Below, piece after piece: positions 11,550 through 23,554 of a stretch of DNA of 64,000 nucleotides. This stretch comes from Galdieria partita (Eukaryota; Rhodophyta; Bangiophyceae; Galdieriales; Galdieriaceae): assembly GCA_025991245.1 (NCBI GenBank), contig BQMJ01000065.1:1-64000 (forward strand), read 5' to 3'. The notes under the pieces were generated by a model that worked only from the letters and a program-made list of their open reading frames with translations, was not told the DNA's origin and ran no database searches. Positions within the stretch are counted from its first letter, which is position 1. Each line of letters starts with the position of its first letter. The position numbers and the translations under genes were made by a program.

Positions 11550-13524
11550 AACGAAAGAGAATCAACTCAGAATATACTTCGACTGTTACAAACGATCTTG
11601 GTAATTGTTCCACAAGAGAGAGTCAGTCCTCCTCTGTTGTTCACAGGACAACAGTTAGCTGTACAATTCAACTGGAAAAACCAAGTTACATTGGAAGACT
11701 AGAGTGGGACAAGGATTCAAGGCCAAAGACTATTTGGAGCCTTTGTGCCCACTGGTTCCCCACTACTCCGCAGGGTCAACGTCTTCAAACAGACCAGAGA
11801 CTAAAGATCAACAAATTCTCTAAAAGAACTACGTTGCATTCGACAGGAACTTGGAAGCTACTTTGAGGTTCAAGTCAAGTTGTTCACAGGAAACGACCAA
11901 AACAAACTGGGCCTTGGTTGGTATTTCAAAAAGTGCGAAATCATAAAACCTCAAAGTTGGTCGTACTAAAAAGTTCTTCTCTAAATTCAACTACTTATAT
12001 TTTCATAAAAAGGAACAATTTTATCGACTTCAAAACAGGTGGTAACAAAGCAACTACAGCCACAGTTGAGCAAAACAATCACAAAGAGAGATTGAGCAAA
12101 ATGACGTTGAAGAGCTCTTTGAGTACCGTCAAAAGTGCACACGCCATATAGTTTCATGTGTACCTAGTGAGCACTTTCCAAGGGAACCTTCCACTCAAAG
12201 GTTTACCTAGAATACTATTGATTCTCTAACGTTGCATTATTTGAAGAGAACCGTTGTGTTAGAATGATCGTTGACATACCCCTGAGAGTAAAGCCCGCCA
12301 TTGTATACCGAGATAAACTCACCTTTGTTATTTACCTTGAAGATTTACTTGCTTCAAGTTGATTTGGAGAACATTGATCGCTAGTTGACAGGAATCATTT
12401 CAAGAAAGTATTATCTGCCACGTTCAAGAAGAAAGACGTGTTTCGCACAACTTGGAACGATTTGGTGTGTAGTTGGCAAGTTGTCATGGAGAAATTTCGG
12501 CAAGTAGAGTGAACACTTGTGCTGATAAATATCTAGCTGAGCTGTTTGCAGTTTGAAAGATTGTGATTTTTGTGTTACCAGTATCAAGTACTTTTTAGAC
12601 TTGTGCAGATCAGAGTTTATACACTCTGGTCGAGTATTTCAATTATCAACAAAACGTTTAAGTACACATTGGAAGTGACACATGTATATAATTTGTATTT
12701 TGCCTACAAGTATGTTGATAAAGAATCCAGTCAAGTTTCTCAAACAGCTTGAATACATAGACCATATTCTGCTTTTGTATAATTGAATTGCGAAAATAGC
12801 GAATTAATGTTGACTCTTTCTATTTTGTAAAAAAGCTATATATAAAAACTGTCCATAATGGCATAGCGTCACGACTCACATAATAAGTGTCGTTGCAAGA
12901 TCCTTGCCTTGTTTGTCCCTTGACAACAACAGTCATCAACACAGATCCTCGGCACACTTCCTCCCATACATCTAAAACAGCGCAAAGTTTCAGACAGTCT
13001 GTGTTTCACAAAACTCAACAATCTATCACGGAAAATTCTAAAAACACTAGAGCAGTCCAAGGTTGAAAAACATAACCAAGTTGTCAAGGGTGGCTTCCCA
13101 AGACAACAATTTGTCTGTGCTAGTAAAACCATAAAACAAAGAGCAAAAAGGAAAGAAAGCAGCAACTCCTAAATTTTTCAACCATACCCAGAGTACTTGA
13201 ACACGCTATGAAGCTAGTACCGGAACTCAGTCTCTAGTTCCCTCAGAGTTTCTCCGATAAACAACACAGACGCATCTACAAAAGTTCTATTAAAACTCCG
13301 CTCTCATAAAAAATTTCAAAGTTAGCTAGTTTCTACATATATTCTAAAAAGCAGCGACAAATCTCAAAGTTGGATCTGATGTACAATTTTGAAACATATC
13401 AACTGGTCAAGCTCTCAAACAGTCATAAAGCTTTATCTAATTCCCAGTGAACTAGCTCATATATTGCAACTTTGATGATTTCTTCAAGTGGGTCAACGGA
13501 AGGTTGAAACCTGCCATCATCACT
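11550..13524. repeat. Second subtelomeric repeat family (R2), copy 1
   Basis: An A-rich unit of about 2 kb with no supportable gene. Its first part, beginning at AATATACTTCGACTG (about 11569), recurs at about 13643. Its last 1.2 kb (12310-13524) is a clear direct repeat of 22188-23410, with long shared stretches such as GAGAAATTTCGGCAAGTAGA and GTACACATTGGAAGTGACAC. The middle (about 11870-12330) aligns more weakly with 15900-16350. The unit carries no protein domain, no obvious terminal inverted repeat and no visible target-site duplication, so its nature (non-autonomous mobile element or passively duplicated subtelomere) is open. Confidence 0.75.
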
Positions 13525-13636
13525 CCGCCTATTCCAATCAAAGCAAACCGCTCCTCTCTCCTCTCCAGTTGGATAAGAGACTCTAAATGGTCATAAACCG
13601 ACAAATAAAGGAACTGGTTGTTTGAAAAACACAAGA

Positions 13637-14060
13637 ATCAACACAGAATATACTTCGAGTGCTACAAAAGACCTTATGAGTGTGACACAAAAGAAGATTC
13701 ACAATAACAATTCACAAGACTAGACTAGACTTTGTAGTATACTTGGACTTGAAAAACCAAATTACACTACAAGACTGTATAGGGAAAAGGGGGTTCAAAC
13801 TTAAAAAACAAATGGGAACTTTTTGTACCGACTTTTCTTTTTATAGTACTCTACATAGTAAGAAACGCCTATAAAGTTACCAGAAAATGAAGAGCGACAG
13901 TTTTCAACAAGGATCCAAGTTGAGGTACGTTCAACGTGAACTTGGACTAAAGACCAATACTTTTCAAGCTTTATGGAACTCAAATGTCAAATCTTGAAAG
14001 TTTACAACCAATACTAGCAGGTCTTGATAGCAAAGTTCGGTCTTGAAAAGTTTCTCGGAA
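13637..14060. repeat. R2 repeat, 5' part of a second copy
   Basis: The segment repeats the start of the unit at 11560 (AATATACTTCGAGTGCTACA against the earlier AATATACTTCGACTG), and then the pattern of a lipid-like run of short matches to about 14,050. It is cut off where T-rich DNA of the first family begins. No gene is seen. Confidence 0.6.
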
Positions 14061-15560
14061 CCTACGGTTTGACGTTTTAGGCATTATTGTCGAAATTTAT
14101 CGTTTTGCTTTGAGGCAGTATTATTCCATTGAGCGGAATTATTTTACTTTGTTCACTGAATCTTGAATCTTTACACATCACAATGCTACTCTCCAACAAA
14201 ATGAATTGAGTAAATACGTAGCTTCTTTTGTGCTTCGATTCTATGCTTGAATTGTTATTTTGATTCAAAACGCATCTGTCTATCGTCCCGATTCTATATT
14301 TATATCCGTTCGGGCAAGTATATCGAACGAATTTGAGTCGAAACCCAATTCTTATTTATAAGGATGTTTCGAATCCATTTTGCATAGAAAAACGTTTTCA
14401 ATTGTCGTTTGCCAAATTCATTCAAGTTGAATCATTTCTGTAAGGTCGAAGTATACTATAATTATTTCCCGTTGATGACATTAAAATGGCTATGATGAAG
14501 ATTATGGTGGCTATTACACTGGTAGTCTTTTTGAACTCCCCAAAAATGAACTTTGAGTTTTAGTTGAAACATTTTAGTCTCTTTTTATCTATTCTCAACA
14601 GGGTTAAACTTAGAATCACTTTGTAGGCTTCTCAATATGTACTCTTATGACATGACTTTCTTGTTCAATTTTTATTTTTTAAGAATAATTGAATTAAGAG
14701 ATTCATTCATCAGCTAGGCTACTTTGTTATATATTAAAAAACAGTTGATTCTTTGTTCCTGTTTTTTGTAGTACAACTTTCTTCCTTCCTTCTGTGTCTA
14801 GGAATAAAGTTGGACTATAGTTTGAACTCAATTCTTTCTCAGTGGCTTCTCCTTGTATAGTATACTGCATGATGATTTCTATTGTGCAATTTCTTGGCTT
14901 TTTCCGTTGTTACTTTTTGCAACTTTTCACAATTCGAGGAATAAAAATGAATCTATTCTCTTTCTGTTCTATACTCTTTTAAATACTGCCAAAGTCTCAA
15001 AGTTTCACCAAAAAAAGTTTAAAGACGAGAAAAGTTTCAATGACATGTGAAATAGAATGAAAAGGTAACGGTTCATTGATTCTCTCTTTAGTGAGTGTAC
15101 AAAGTTCTAGAAACCAATAATTTCCCTACAATTCTTGATCTTTTGAATAAATTTTATCAATCAACCGAATAATTCAAGTAAATTCTTTTTGAACAATAAC
15201 TCATTGAACGAGTCATGTTCACCTTTCCTTTACCACATTCATTTCTTTGCATACAATCTTTACATATCGTGGATATCGATAAAGGAAACCAAATGAAAAA
15301 ATAGAACTTGTGTGATTGACAAAACTCAATGAATTGTGTTGGCAAATTCGGATTTAAACTATTTCCCAAAACAGCTTTAGAATGTGGAATGTTCATCAAA
15401 TTTGATATATCTTTGAAACAATCCTTTTTATTTCATCTCATTCACTCAATCCTTTACCAGACAACTTGTTTCGAATACAATATTTTTCAAGATCTCTGCA
15501 CTTTGTCAATTCAACATACATTAGTCTACCTTATCATAGTGTTCAAGGTTTGTTAACGTA
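14061..15560. repeat. T-rich subtelomeric block inserted between R2 copies
   Basis: The composition returns to T-rich and the block at 14575-14850 aligns well with 6030-6310: both contain TTTTATCTATTCTCAACA, a following AATCA..TTTGT, and a run around CTTCTTTCCTT/CTTCCTTCCTT. This puts a piece of the first family inside the second. No gene is supported; the two overlapping open frames at 15157-15556 on opposite strands are too short and featureless to call. Confidence 0.6.
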
Positions 15561-15879
15561 GCGAATATTTCTTCCTTTGCTTTAGTTTTCAAAATACTTT
15601 GAACATTTATCAAACGATCTACTTAATTTGCTATAATGTTTTCGCTAACCTCAGTAAAATAAATCTTTCCACAAATATGTATATACAACTCTTTCAGGTT
15701 AAAAGGTGCCGATAAAATTACGACTACTACAAATTATCCTCTTTTACACTATTCTCATCTAAAGAACCAAGAATTCGCAAAGCTATGGTAGTTGTTTCCA
15801 AACAATCTCCCTTTTACCGATCGTAAACAACCTCTCTTTGACAATGTTTCTGCAGATAAATCTCTTTTGAACTCTGACG

Positions 15880-17195
15880 TTGAGTAATCAACCACAAGGT
15901 TCAAACCTAGTGGCTCCAAAGTTACGACCAAAACAACCCAAGTTTAAATAGTATCCAAAAAAAAGAAAAACTTTCTAGTCTATTCTCAAGATGTTTCTCG
16001 TTGAAACTCAAAAAAGTTTTCATAAACAGACTTTATCCACTTTGAAACGGGTTGCATAAAACAACTATGTAGCTCCTGTTCTCAACCAATAAATTCTAAT
16101 GAAATAACGTTTCGAAGAGCTTAGAAAGGAGGTGGTATGAAAGGGTGCCTTTAAAAGGTCCAAACTATATCGTTCTTGTATATTTGTTAGAGAAATTTCC
16201 AAAAGAACCTTGCACTAGAGAGTTAAAAGACTGTTGAAGCTCTATTCCTTTTGCGTTAGGGAATTGTTGGAATTCGTTTACAGACTATCAGTAAAAGGCC
16301 CATTGAGTTGAATCAGACTCACTGTTGTACCCGATAATTCAGATTTCTTAACCAAGTAACGAGAAAGCTACTGGACATTTGGTAGCATTGGATACGACTT
16401 GTTGTTGATAAGGAGTTTCCCTTTCACCTCACAAGCCCAAACAGAACGTTGAGTTTTAAGATGGTTAGCGTCCAAATTGTTTGAATTGTAAACACTTGGT
16501 TAACGTTTTGTGAATCAAACGTTTTCTACAATTCCAGCTATACCTGTGGTTGGGTTCAATAAGGACTCCAAAAGAGTGCTGATTACAGTTGTCAAGAAGG
16601 GAGTTTGTCCCATACCCTAGAATGGGTTGATGTATAGTCGTAGCGCTATCATAGAAGACGTTAGGGAGAAATGTGAATCATTCCTTGTGTTGCTGATTGT
16701 AATGGTAAAACTCTACAATGTGTTTCAATTTTGTGAAACAAGGATCAAGAATTCCTAGACATATGGACGGTAACTAGTACAAGCAACTTTGACTGAGATT
16801 TTCTGGAAGGTGTAATTTGAAGCAGACGGTGACTTTAGCAAAGTCAACGATAGTATATAGTGTCACAAAATTCAGCAGTCAACAACCGACCATCCTGAAA
16901 GGATTCCAAGAATAGATAAGACCAAATGAGTTGCACCGTCGTTGCTTCCAAAGAAAAATTCTTTTTGCTCTAACAAACTTGTAGAATGCTACAAGAGAAG
17001 AATGCAACAACAACTCAATGAGATACTTTTAAAGTATACAAAGTACTTTAACAAGACAAGAAGCAAGATTTCAAGTTACCAATTCGACTTGAATTTCCAT
17101 TCTCATCTCAAAGTTACTGTGAAAACAACACATCAAATCTACAACAATTTTGTTAGAAACTTCACTGTCTCGACAAAACTAAAATTCTGACAGTA
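15880..17195. repeat. R2 repeat, old diverged copy
   Basis: Weak but ordered similarity to 11870-13160 is visible, for example TTTCCAAAAGAACCTTGCACT against TTTCCAAGGGAACCTTCCACT. Its tail, around CAACAACTCAATGAGATACT at about 17006, matches the tail of the copy near 26900 (CAACAACTGAATGAGATATT). No gene is supported. Confidence 0.55.
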
Positions 17196-19118
17196 TCCAA
17201 AAATATTTCAAAACGTAAAGCCAAATCCACTTGTTCAACCTTTGAAACTTGGGTTCTCAAAGGAGGAGACTTAAAGATTTCAATACTCATAGCTCAGAAT
17301 TGTGAACATCATACTATCAATGACTTTCAGTTGAGACTCATTTCTTGCAGCAAGTAACGAAAGTTGCAAGCTCTGATAAATTGGTGTGTTCCACTGCCGC
17401 TTTCATAAAGTGAAGAAAGATTTTGAACTCAAAGATAACTTTGCACGATATCACTTTGAGTAGTTGAGGTATTTTCAGCCAGTCGTTCAAAGTTCACATA
17501 TATTCGACAATGTTCGATTAGATAGGTGAAGTATCCTCAAGGATAGATGTCAAAAGTAGACAAAGTGTGACCCTTCAAAGAAAGCATTGAGTTGACTGGA
17601 TTCTTTCTCTCGTCTGTATTGGATAGCAATCTTTGATGTCTAGTACTGTGAAGATTCTTTTGTAGACAATTGAACTTCTTTTAATCTAGTGGAGGTCTAT
17701 ATAGTCTGGTTGGTGGAGAAAAGACAAGCAATGGAATAGTTTAAACTGGAAGAGTGGAAAACAAGCATTAAAGTCTCAGAGTATCTAAATTTTCCTTATC
17801 CGGAAGCACTGTTGATTTCAGAATATCTCTCAAGTCAATGAAAGAAATTATTCAATCATAAAATATGTTTCTCCAGAAGTCACCTCAAGTTCATGTATGT
17901 ATTCTTTCTCTAAGCAACTCCATATCAATGTTCCATAGGAAACAAAGAAACACTAGATTTCTTGTTTGAATTCTAAAACATAGTTGTAACACAAATTATA
18001 CAAACTATACAACTCTATGTTGTAAAACTTGTTACTATTGAGACAAAATTGGAAGGTCGTGGTGGTTTGAGACACAATTTGATTGAAGATCATCAATTGA
18101 TTCTCAAAGGATGATTAGTGAAACGTCTTTAAATATGTCCAGAGAGTTTGTTAGATACGAAAAAGTAGCTTGTCTTGAAACGATTCAGAGCAACAATTAG
18201 GTTTGCTAGCAGTTGGAATCTAGATCTCAACTAAATTTGTAATACAGCGATAGGCTTCATGAAGACTACAGTGTCATTGACTGTTCAAAAATCAGGCATA
18301 GTCAACTATAATTCGTCTTTTTCACTTTCACAAGAGTCTCTCAATAGACAAAAGTTGACATATGGAAATTGCAAACTATTCAACAAACACAAGACACAGC
18401 TGAGAATCTGCTCAAAGCGGAGTTTCAACCCTATTTCACAAGACTATGTATAACAATTCCCTAATAAAACTACTTCCAAACAACACCCAATCAAATAACG
18501 CCGACTTATACCAGGTCTTACTGAATCAATTACTAAAACTCAGTGCAAGTTTGGAACCTTCTATCACGACATTATTCTCAAAATAAACAGAGTTGATTTT
18601 CGCATGAATACTAGAGAGTACAAAGCAGATACTAAAAGTTGAGAGGAAACCAATGTTCAAAATGAATCGTTGACTGCTCAAATGAATTCAAAGAGAGGTA
18701 AAAAGTCGACTTGTAGAACCTGAAGAAAGTCCTCCGAACTGAAAATGCCAACAACAAATTTAGAAGCAAACTTTATACCCAAAGTTATTATCACACAAAA
18801 GAAACAAGCAAACAGACTATCTACTCAAGACGACAAAGTTTCCCAAATATGTTGTGTTTGTTGAAGTTACACAATGTTCTGGAAGTGAGTCAATTAGTTA
18901 TTTGTCCACTGTGAAGTCACATAACTATGTCACAGGGAAAACAACAAAGTCAATTGCAAGTAGGACTATACTATAAGCTCTCATACGTAGCCTATACACT
19001 ACTCTTATAGAACAGCTTAAACTTTCTTCAAGAACTTTTGTTGCACTCAAATAATTCCCTCAGTTGGATGATTGTTGTGTGCTTTGGTGATTTGTTGTGG
19101 TTGTTGCGAGTTTACAGA
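17196..19118. other. Gene-free stretch upstream of the first NTPase gene
   Basis: No gene or RNA is supported. The plus strand stays A-rich and the style resembles R2, but I cannot align it confidently with another copy. A possible TATA-like run (ACTATACTATAAGC) lies at about 18965-18978, about 140 bp before the start codon chosen for the next gene. Confidence 0.45.
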
Positions 19119-21701
19119 ATGAACACTATTCGTATTGAAAGTATCGAATTTCCCCTTGTCAATAGAGAATCAGCTGTCTTGCAAGTTATAGAAAGTTTCC
19201 TATTATCATACCCTTTGAGACGAGATGGTACTTCGAGAAATCCTCGACCTCATATATGCTATGCACCTCAAATGTATGGGAGTGGTAAAAGCGCTTTTGG
19301 ACAGCATTTCCAATGGTTCCTTTCAATCAACAAAGAGAACTTGTTGCAATATTTAAAAAATTTTTGTTGCTTACCTGGCTTTGAGGAGGGGGAGAATGTA
19401 GGAGAACTTGTTCTACACGCACTGTTAAACGAGACTTTATATGTTATGTTGAATCTTCTCGATGTGCCGAGGGGAACACGTTTTGAAGATACGCTTTTGG
19501 AGTGGATAAGCAAGAAGGCACTTTCCCGGTTTCCCAACGGTGCAGATTTACTTTCTCAAGTTCTTTCCTATATCGGTAGTCCAAAGGAATGGCTACAGAA
19601 ACTCTTGCAAGTAACCAAGAAACGTTATTTATATTTGTTTATTGACGAAATTGGACTTTTAGAAGAATACGATTTCACATTGTTTAAGGATTTGATGGTT
19701 ACACAAGGAACAAGTCGAGTGCACAACGTGTACCGTGCCTTTTTTAGAGTTTTGTCAATTGTTGTAAGCCAACCTTTTGTCATTTGTATTGTTGCGGGGA
19801 GATCGAACTGTATAATTAGTAGAGAAGAAGATGCAATGCCTTCCCGAATAACGTTCAATTTTCTTCGGCTGGATCCTTTTTCAGAAGCAACTATCAAGTA
19901 CTTTATACAAAATGCTACTTGTCATAATGAACCTATTCTAAAAGTATTATTTCCTAGTCATCCTGAGGGACACGATTGGTTCTTCAAACAAGTGTATGAT
20001 TATACAGGTGGTGTTCCTTACTATGTTGTTCATGTTTTAAATGAATTGGGAAAGGCATGTGAACGTTGGAATAGTTTATGTGATCTTTCAGAGGATGAAA
20101 TGAAAGAGGAAATGGAAAGAATTGCTCCGACTACTTCTCTCGTAGTAACTCTTTCTCGTATGACACCCGAATCAATGATTGTTTTTTCTTCTATGCTTCT
20201 TGCGAGTATATTTGACTTTCGTATTCCACAGAGAGAGACTCTATTTGGTGGAAGCCATTCTGAATATGTTTTAGATATTGCCAACCATTTTGGTTTTTAT
20301 TATGTGAGTTGCTCGAGAAATGAACTAGACGAAGCAAGCAGGATATCCGTTGAAGACAGCGATGAAACATTTTTCAAGTTGGTTTTTCCAAAGATTGTAC
20401 TAAAGCATATTCAATCGCGATATTGGAATATTCCTCCTCTTCGTTTTATTTGTAGTTTATTTTCATCGATCAGTCGATTGGATTCACTTTCCAGTCGTGG
20501 TTTCAAATTTGAAATTATATTTACTCTTATTCTTTATGTTCGATGGTGTTTCTGTTCCAAACTAGGAGAATTGAGTATATTTCGACATAGTTTTGTCGAA
20601 CATATATCAATACAATCTACTCAAACCATTGGCAGCTTAAAAGTGGATCCCATTCCCAATTATGTTCCAGCATTTAGTTCGACAGTGAGTGGAATCCATA
20701 GTGGTAACGAAGAAACTTACAATGTCACTGCTTGGAAACCATTTTTTGAAAAGTATTTATCAAAAGATGGAATATTTGTTCCTATTCGACAAAATTCCAA
20801 TGGACCTGATGTTCTTATTCGAGTAACAGGTATGAAAGACAATTCTTTCCTTGCTATTCAAGGTCAATCTTCTTCAGATCAAACACCTATGGAGACTGAA
20901 ACCACGAAGAAGAGAGTATATTTGATAGGTATTGCATTGAAATGTTTTCAATTGTCAAGTTCTGGTGTTGGACGTTCAATGATTAAGGCAGAAGTTGCCA
21001 AATTTTTACATCCAGTGGCGTCACAGCTTGAATTGGAACAGAATAATTTAACAGCCATTCAGTTGATTGTAAGCAACAAGTATACTGAAGAAGTTTCCAG
21101 ACAATTTAGGAATAATCAGAATTGGATATTGAATAGTGGAGTTTATTATGAAGACAATAATAATAATATTGTTTACAGTTCTATCAACTCTGAAAGACAA
21201 CCACAGAATATACGAGAAGAATGGTTATGGATACCTCCTCATTGTCAAGTTGTAGTATGTTCAACTACATCTTTGAGAACCTTTTTAGGTTGCAAGACTA
21301 GTAGAGATATTGAAAGTGTGTTTGGTGACGATGCTGGATGGTTGGAACAACTGAAACCACTTTATGATTTGCTGAGCAATTCTTTTGTAGATTTATTAGG
21401 ACGTATTCCATATGAAGAATATGAAAGGAATAGTGGAAGGATAGAAAGAAGAAGTACTCGTCGAAGGATGGAAAGAAGAAATACTCGTCCAAGTATGAAT
21501 GTGATGCAAATGGAAGATACAAGAGGAGATTCAACTATTTCTGCACCGATCTCAGTACAACAAGTTTCTTTTAATGCTGAAAGAGAGCAAACACCCATGC
21601 CAGCTGTGAATATTGGACAAAATATGCATGTACCAACACAATCCTTTGTAGACTTTGATTGGAAAAAGTTCTTAATCGAAAATGCATTGATTCCTGACTA
21701 G
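19119..21701 (+). CDS. CRN-RHS-like P-loop NTPase with C-terminal nuclease-like segment
   Basis: A single-exon gene of 860 residues. An upstream in-frame ATG at 19038 would add 27 mostly hydrophobic residues; I prefer 19119 because the 'VNRES' motif then lies at the same distance from the start as 'VDREQ' in the paralogue at 27243. Numbering from 19038, the Walker A variant APQMYGSGKS is near residues 76-85, Walker B LYLFIDEIG near 198-206, a sensor-like strand VICIVAGRSN near 248-257, and YTGGVPYYV, a GxP motif as in STAND/AAA-type NTPases, near 322-330. The C-terminal third contains WKPFFEKYL, then PDVLI (about 590) and IGIALK (about 630), the layout of a PD-(D/E)xK nuclease core, but with Ala where Glu is usual. 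The tail is Arg-rich and low in complexity. NTP hydrolysis is likely and nuclease activity uncertain. The CRN-RHS assignment rests on architecture. Confidence 0.7.
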   Translation: MNTIRIESIEFPLVNRESAVLQVIESFLLSYPLRRDGTSRNPRPHICYAPQMYGSGKSAFGQHFQWFLSINKENLLQYLKNFCCLPGFEEGENVGELVLHALLNETLYVMLNLLDVPRGTRFEDTLLEWISKKALSRFPNGADLLSQVLSYIGSPKEWLQKLLQVTKKRYLYLFIDEIGLLEEYDFTLFKDLMVTQGTSRVHNVYRAFFRVLSIVVSQPFVICIVAGRSNCIISREEDAMPSRITFNFLRLDPFSEATIKYFIQNATCHNEPILKVLFPSHPEGHDWFFKQVYDYTGGVPYYVVHVLNELGKACERWNSLCDLSEDEMKEEMERIAPTTSLVVTLSRMTPESMIVFSSMLLASIFDFRIPQRETLFGGSHSEYVLDIANHFGFYYVSCSRNELDEASRISVEDSDETFFKLVFPKIVLKHIQSRYWNIPPLRFICSLFSSISRLDSLSSRGFKFEIIFTLILYVRWCFCSKLGELSIFRHSFVEHISIQSTQTIGSLKVDPIPNYVPAFSSTVSGIHSGNEETYNVTAWKPFFEKYLSKDGIFVPIRQNSNGPDVLIRVTGMKDNSFLAIQGQSSSDQTPMETETTKKRVYLIGIALKCFQLSSSGVGRSMIKAEVAKFLHPVASQLELEQNNLTAIQLIVSNKYTEEVSRQFRNNQNWILNSGVYYEDNNNNIVYSSINSERQPQNIREEWLWIPPHCQVVVCSTTSLRTFLGCKTSRDIESVFGDDAGWLEQLKPLYDLLSNSFVDLLGRIPYEEYERNSGRIERRSTRRRMERRNTRPSMNVMQMEDTRGDSTISAPISVQQVSFNAEREQTPMPAVNIGQNMHVPTQSFVDFDWKKFLIENALIPD

Positions 21702-22187
21702 TATGCTGGTCGATATGCGACACTATTGCATAGCGTTGTTGGAAATAATCGAAGCAAGGTCGATGAAAAATTACTGAGAATCATTCGAGTACACGAAGAT
21801 CATCTCTTCTATATATTAGCAGCATTACGAGTTGACGAATTTGCGAACAACAGTCAATAACTTTGATACTCTACTTTTTGGTGAATCGAACTCTACATTT
21901 CGTCGTCCATTACTTTTTGTAAAGCCAATGTTGAGTCATCTTGAAATATTATCGTTTTAAATTTGCATCATTGAAAGACTAGTAAAATTATCGTTCTTTC
22001 CTTCTATACAAAAGGAATCTACAGAAACACTGTAAAGAACAAACAGTCAGCAAATGTACAGTAGACGGTATACTCTCCTTTGCAGACGACAATGAAATTA
22101 TAACATTACGTACAAGAGCCGGAAGTCTATTTAAGAAGCGACTTGTGCAGGAAAAAGGGGGATCTTTTGGAAAGGCGTCTATCTAGT
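21702..22187. other. Intergenic DNA after the first NTPase gene
   Basis: No gene is seen. The segment is AT-rich and leads directly into the R2 repeat at 22188. It probably holds the 3' UTR of the upstream gene; no distinct terminator motif can be read. Confidence 0.4.
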
Positions 22188-23410
22188 GAGATAGACTCAC
22201 CTTTGTCACTTACCTCGGAGATTTACTGGTTTCAAGTGTTTTTGAGAACACTGAGCTCTAGTCGATAGGAATCATTTCAAGAAAGTATTATGTGCTGCTT
22301 TCACGAAGAAAAGCGTGTTTTCCGTAACTTGGAACGATTGGGTGTGTAGTCACCAAGTTGTCATAGAGAAATTTCGGCAAGTAGAGTGAACACTTGTGCT
22401 GATCAATGTCTATCTGACCTGTTTGCAGCTTGAAAGATTGTGAGTTTTGTGTTACCAATATCAAGTACTTTTCAGACTTTTGCAGTTTTGAGTTTATACA
22501 CTCTGGTTGAGTATTTCTATTATCAACAAAACGTTTAAGTACACATTGGAAGTGACACAAGTATATAATTTGTATTTTACCTACAAGTATGTTGATAAAG
22601 AATCCAGTCAAGTTTCTCAAACTGCTTGAGTACATAGACCAAGTATCGCATATTCTACTTTTGTATAATTGAATTGCGAAAATAGCGAATCAGTTGTTGA
22701 CTCTTTCTATTTTGTATAAAAGCTATGTATGAAAACTATTCATATAGCATAGCGTCACGACTCACATGATAAGTATCGTTGCAAGAACTTTGCCTTGTTT
22801 GTCCCTTGGAACAACAATCAAAAACAAAGACACTCAGCCCGTCACTCTCTTTGAACCGAGCAAAGTTTCAAACAGTCTATGTTTCACAAAACTCAACAAT
22901 CTACCACAGAAAATTCTAGAAACACTAGAGCACTCCAAAGTTGGAGAAACATACCCAAATTGTGAAGGGTGGCTTTCCAAGACAAAGAATTGCCTACACT
23001 AGTTAAACCAACATAGAGAAGCAAACGGAGAAGAAAGCAGCAACTCAGAAACTTTTCGACTATACCCAGAATACTTGAACACGCTATGTAGTACCACGAC
23101 TCTCTATTTTCCTCAGAGTTTCTCTGATAAACAACACAGACGGATCTACAACAGTTCTATTAAAACCCCACTCTCACGAAAACTTTCAAACTTGGCTATT
23201 CTACATATTATAAAATGCAACGCCAAAACTCAAAGTTGTTAAAAAATCTGTTGTACAATTTGGAAACATATAAACTAGTCAAGCACTCAAACATTCATAA
23301 CGCTTTATATTATTCACGGTCAACTAGCTCATATCATATAGTGCCACTTTGGTGATTTCTTCAAGTTGGTCAACAGAAGGTTGAAAGCTGCCATCATCAC
23401 TCCATAAACT
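22188..23410. repeat. R2 repeat, copy in front of the second NTPase gene
   Basis: This is a direct repeat of 12310-13524, in the same orientation and about 9.88 kb away, with most bases shared and many small differences. It runs from TAGACTCACCTTTGTCA to GCTGCCATCATCACTCC and stops about 145 bp before the next start codon. An open frame of about 115 residues on the minus strand (22288-22635) is not conserved in the other copy and is rejected. The repeat may supply the promoter of the gene that follows. Confidence 0.8.
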
Positions 23411-23554
23411 CAAACATATTTAGTTAAACTTTGTGAAACTTGTAGGGTTTTCTTTGTTTGCAAACAACAAGTCAGTTGGCTCAGACTATATAAATCCATC
23501 GCCATGATTGATTGGCTCTAAAGCAATTGTCCATCGTTATTTTGAGATTGTTGG

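Noticed and set aside
21298-21598. Two minus-strand open frames over the end of the NTPase gene
   Set aside because: They are antisense to the Arg-rich low-complexity tail and overlap each other in different frames.
12310-23410. The 1.2-kb direct repeats at 12310-13524 and 22188-23410 as the two LTRs of one element
   Set aside because: There are further copies in the same orientation, nothing like gag or pol lies between them, and no short target duplication or matched ends were seen. A dispersed subtelomeric repeat explains them better.
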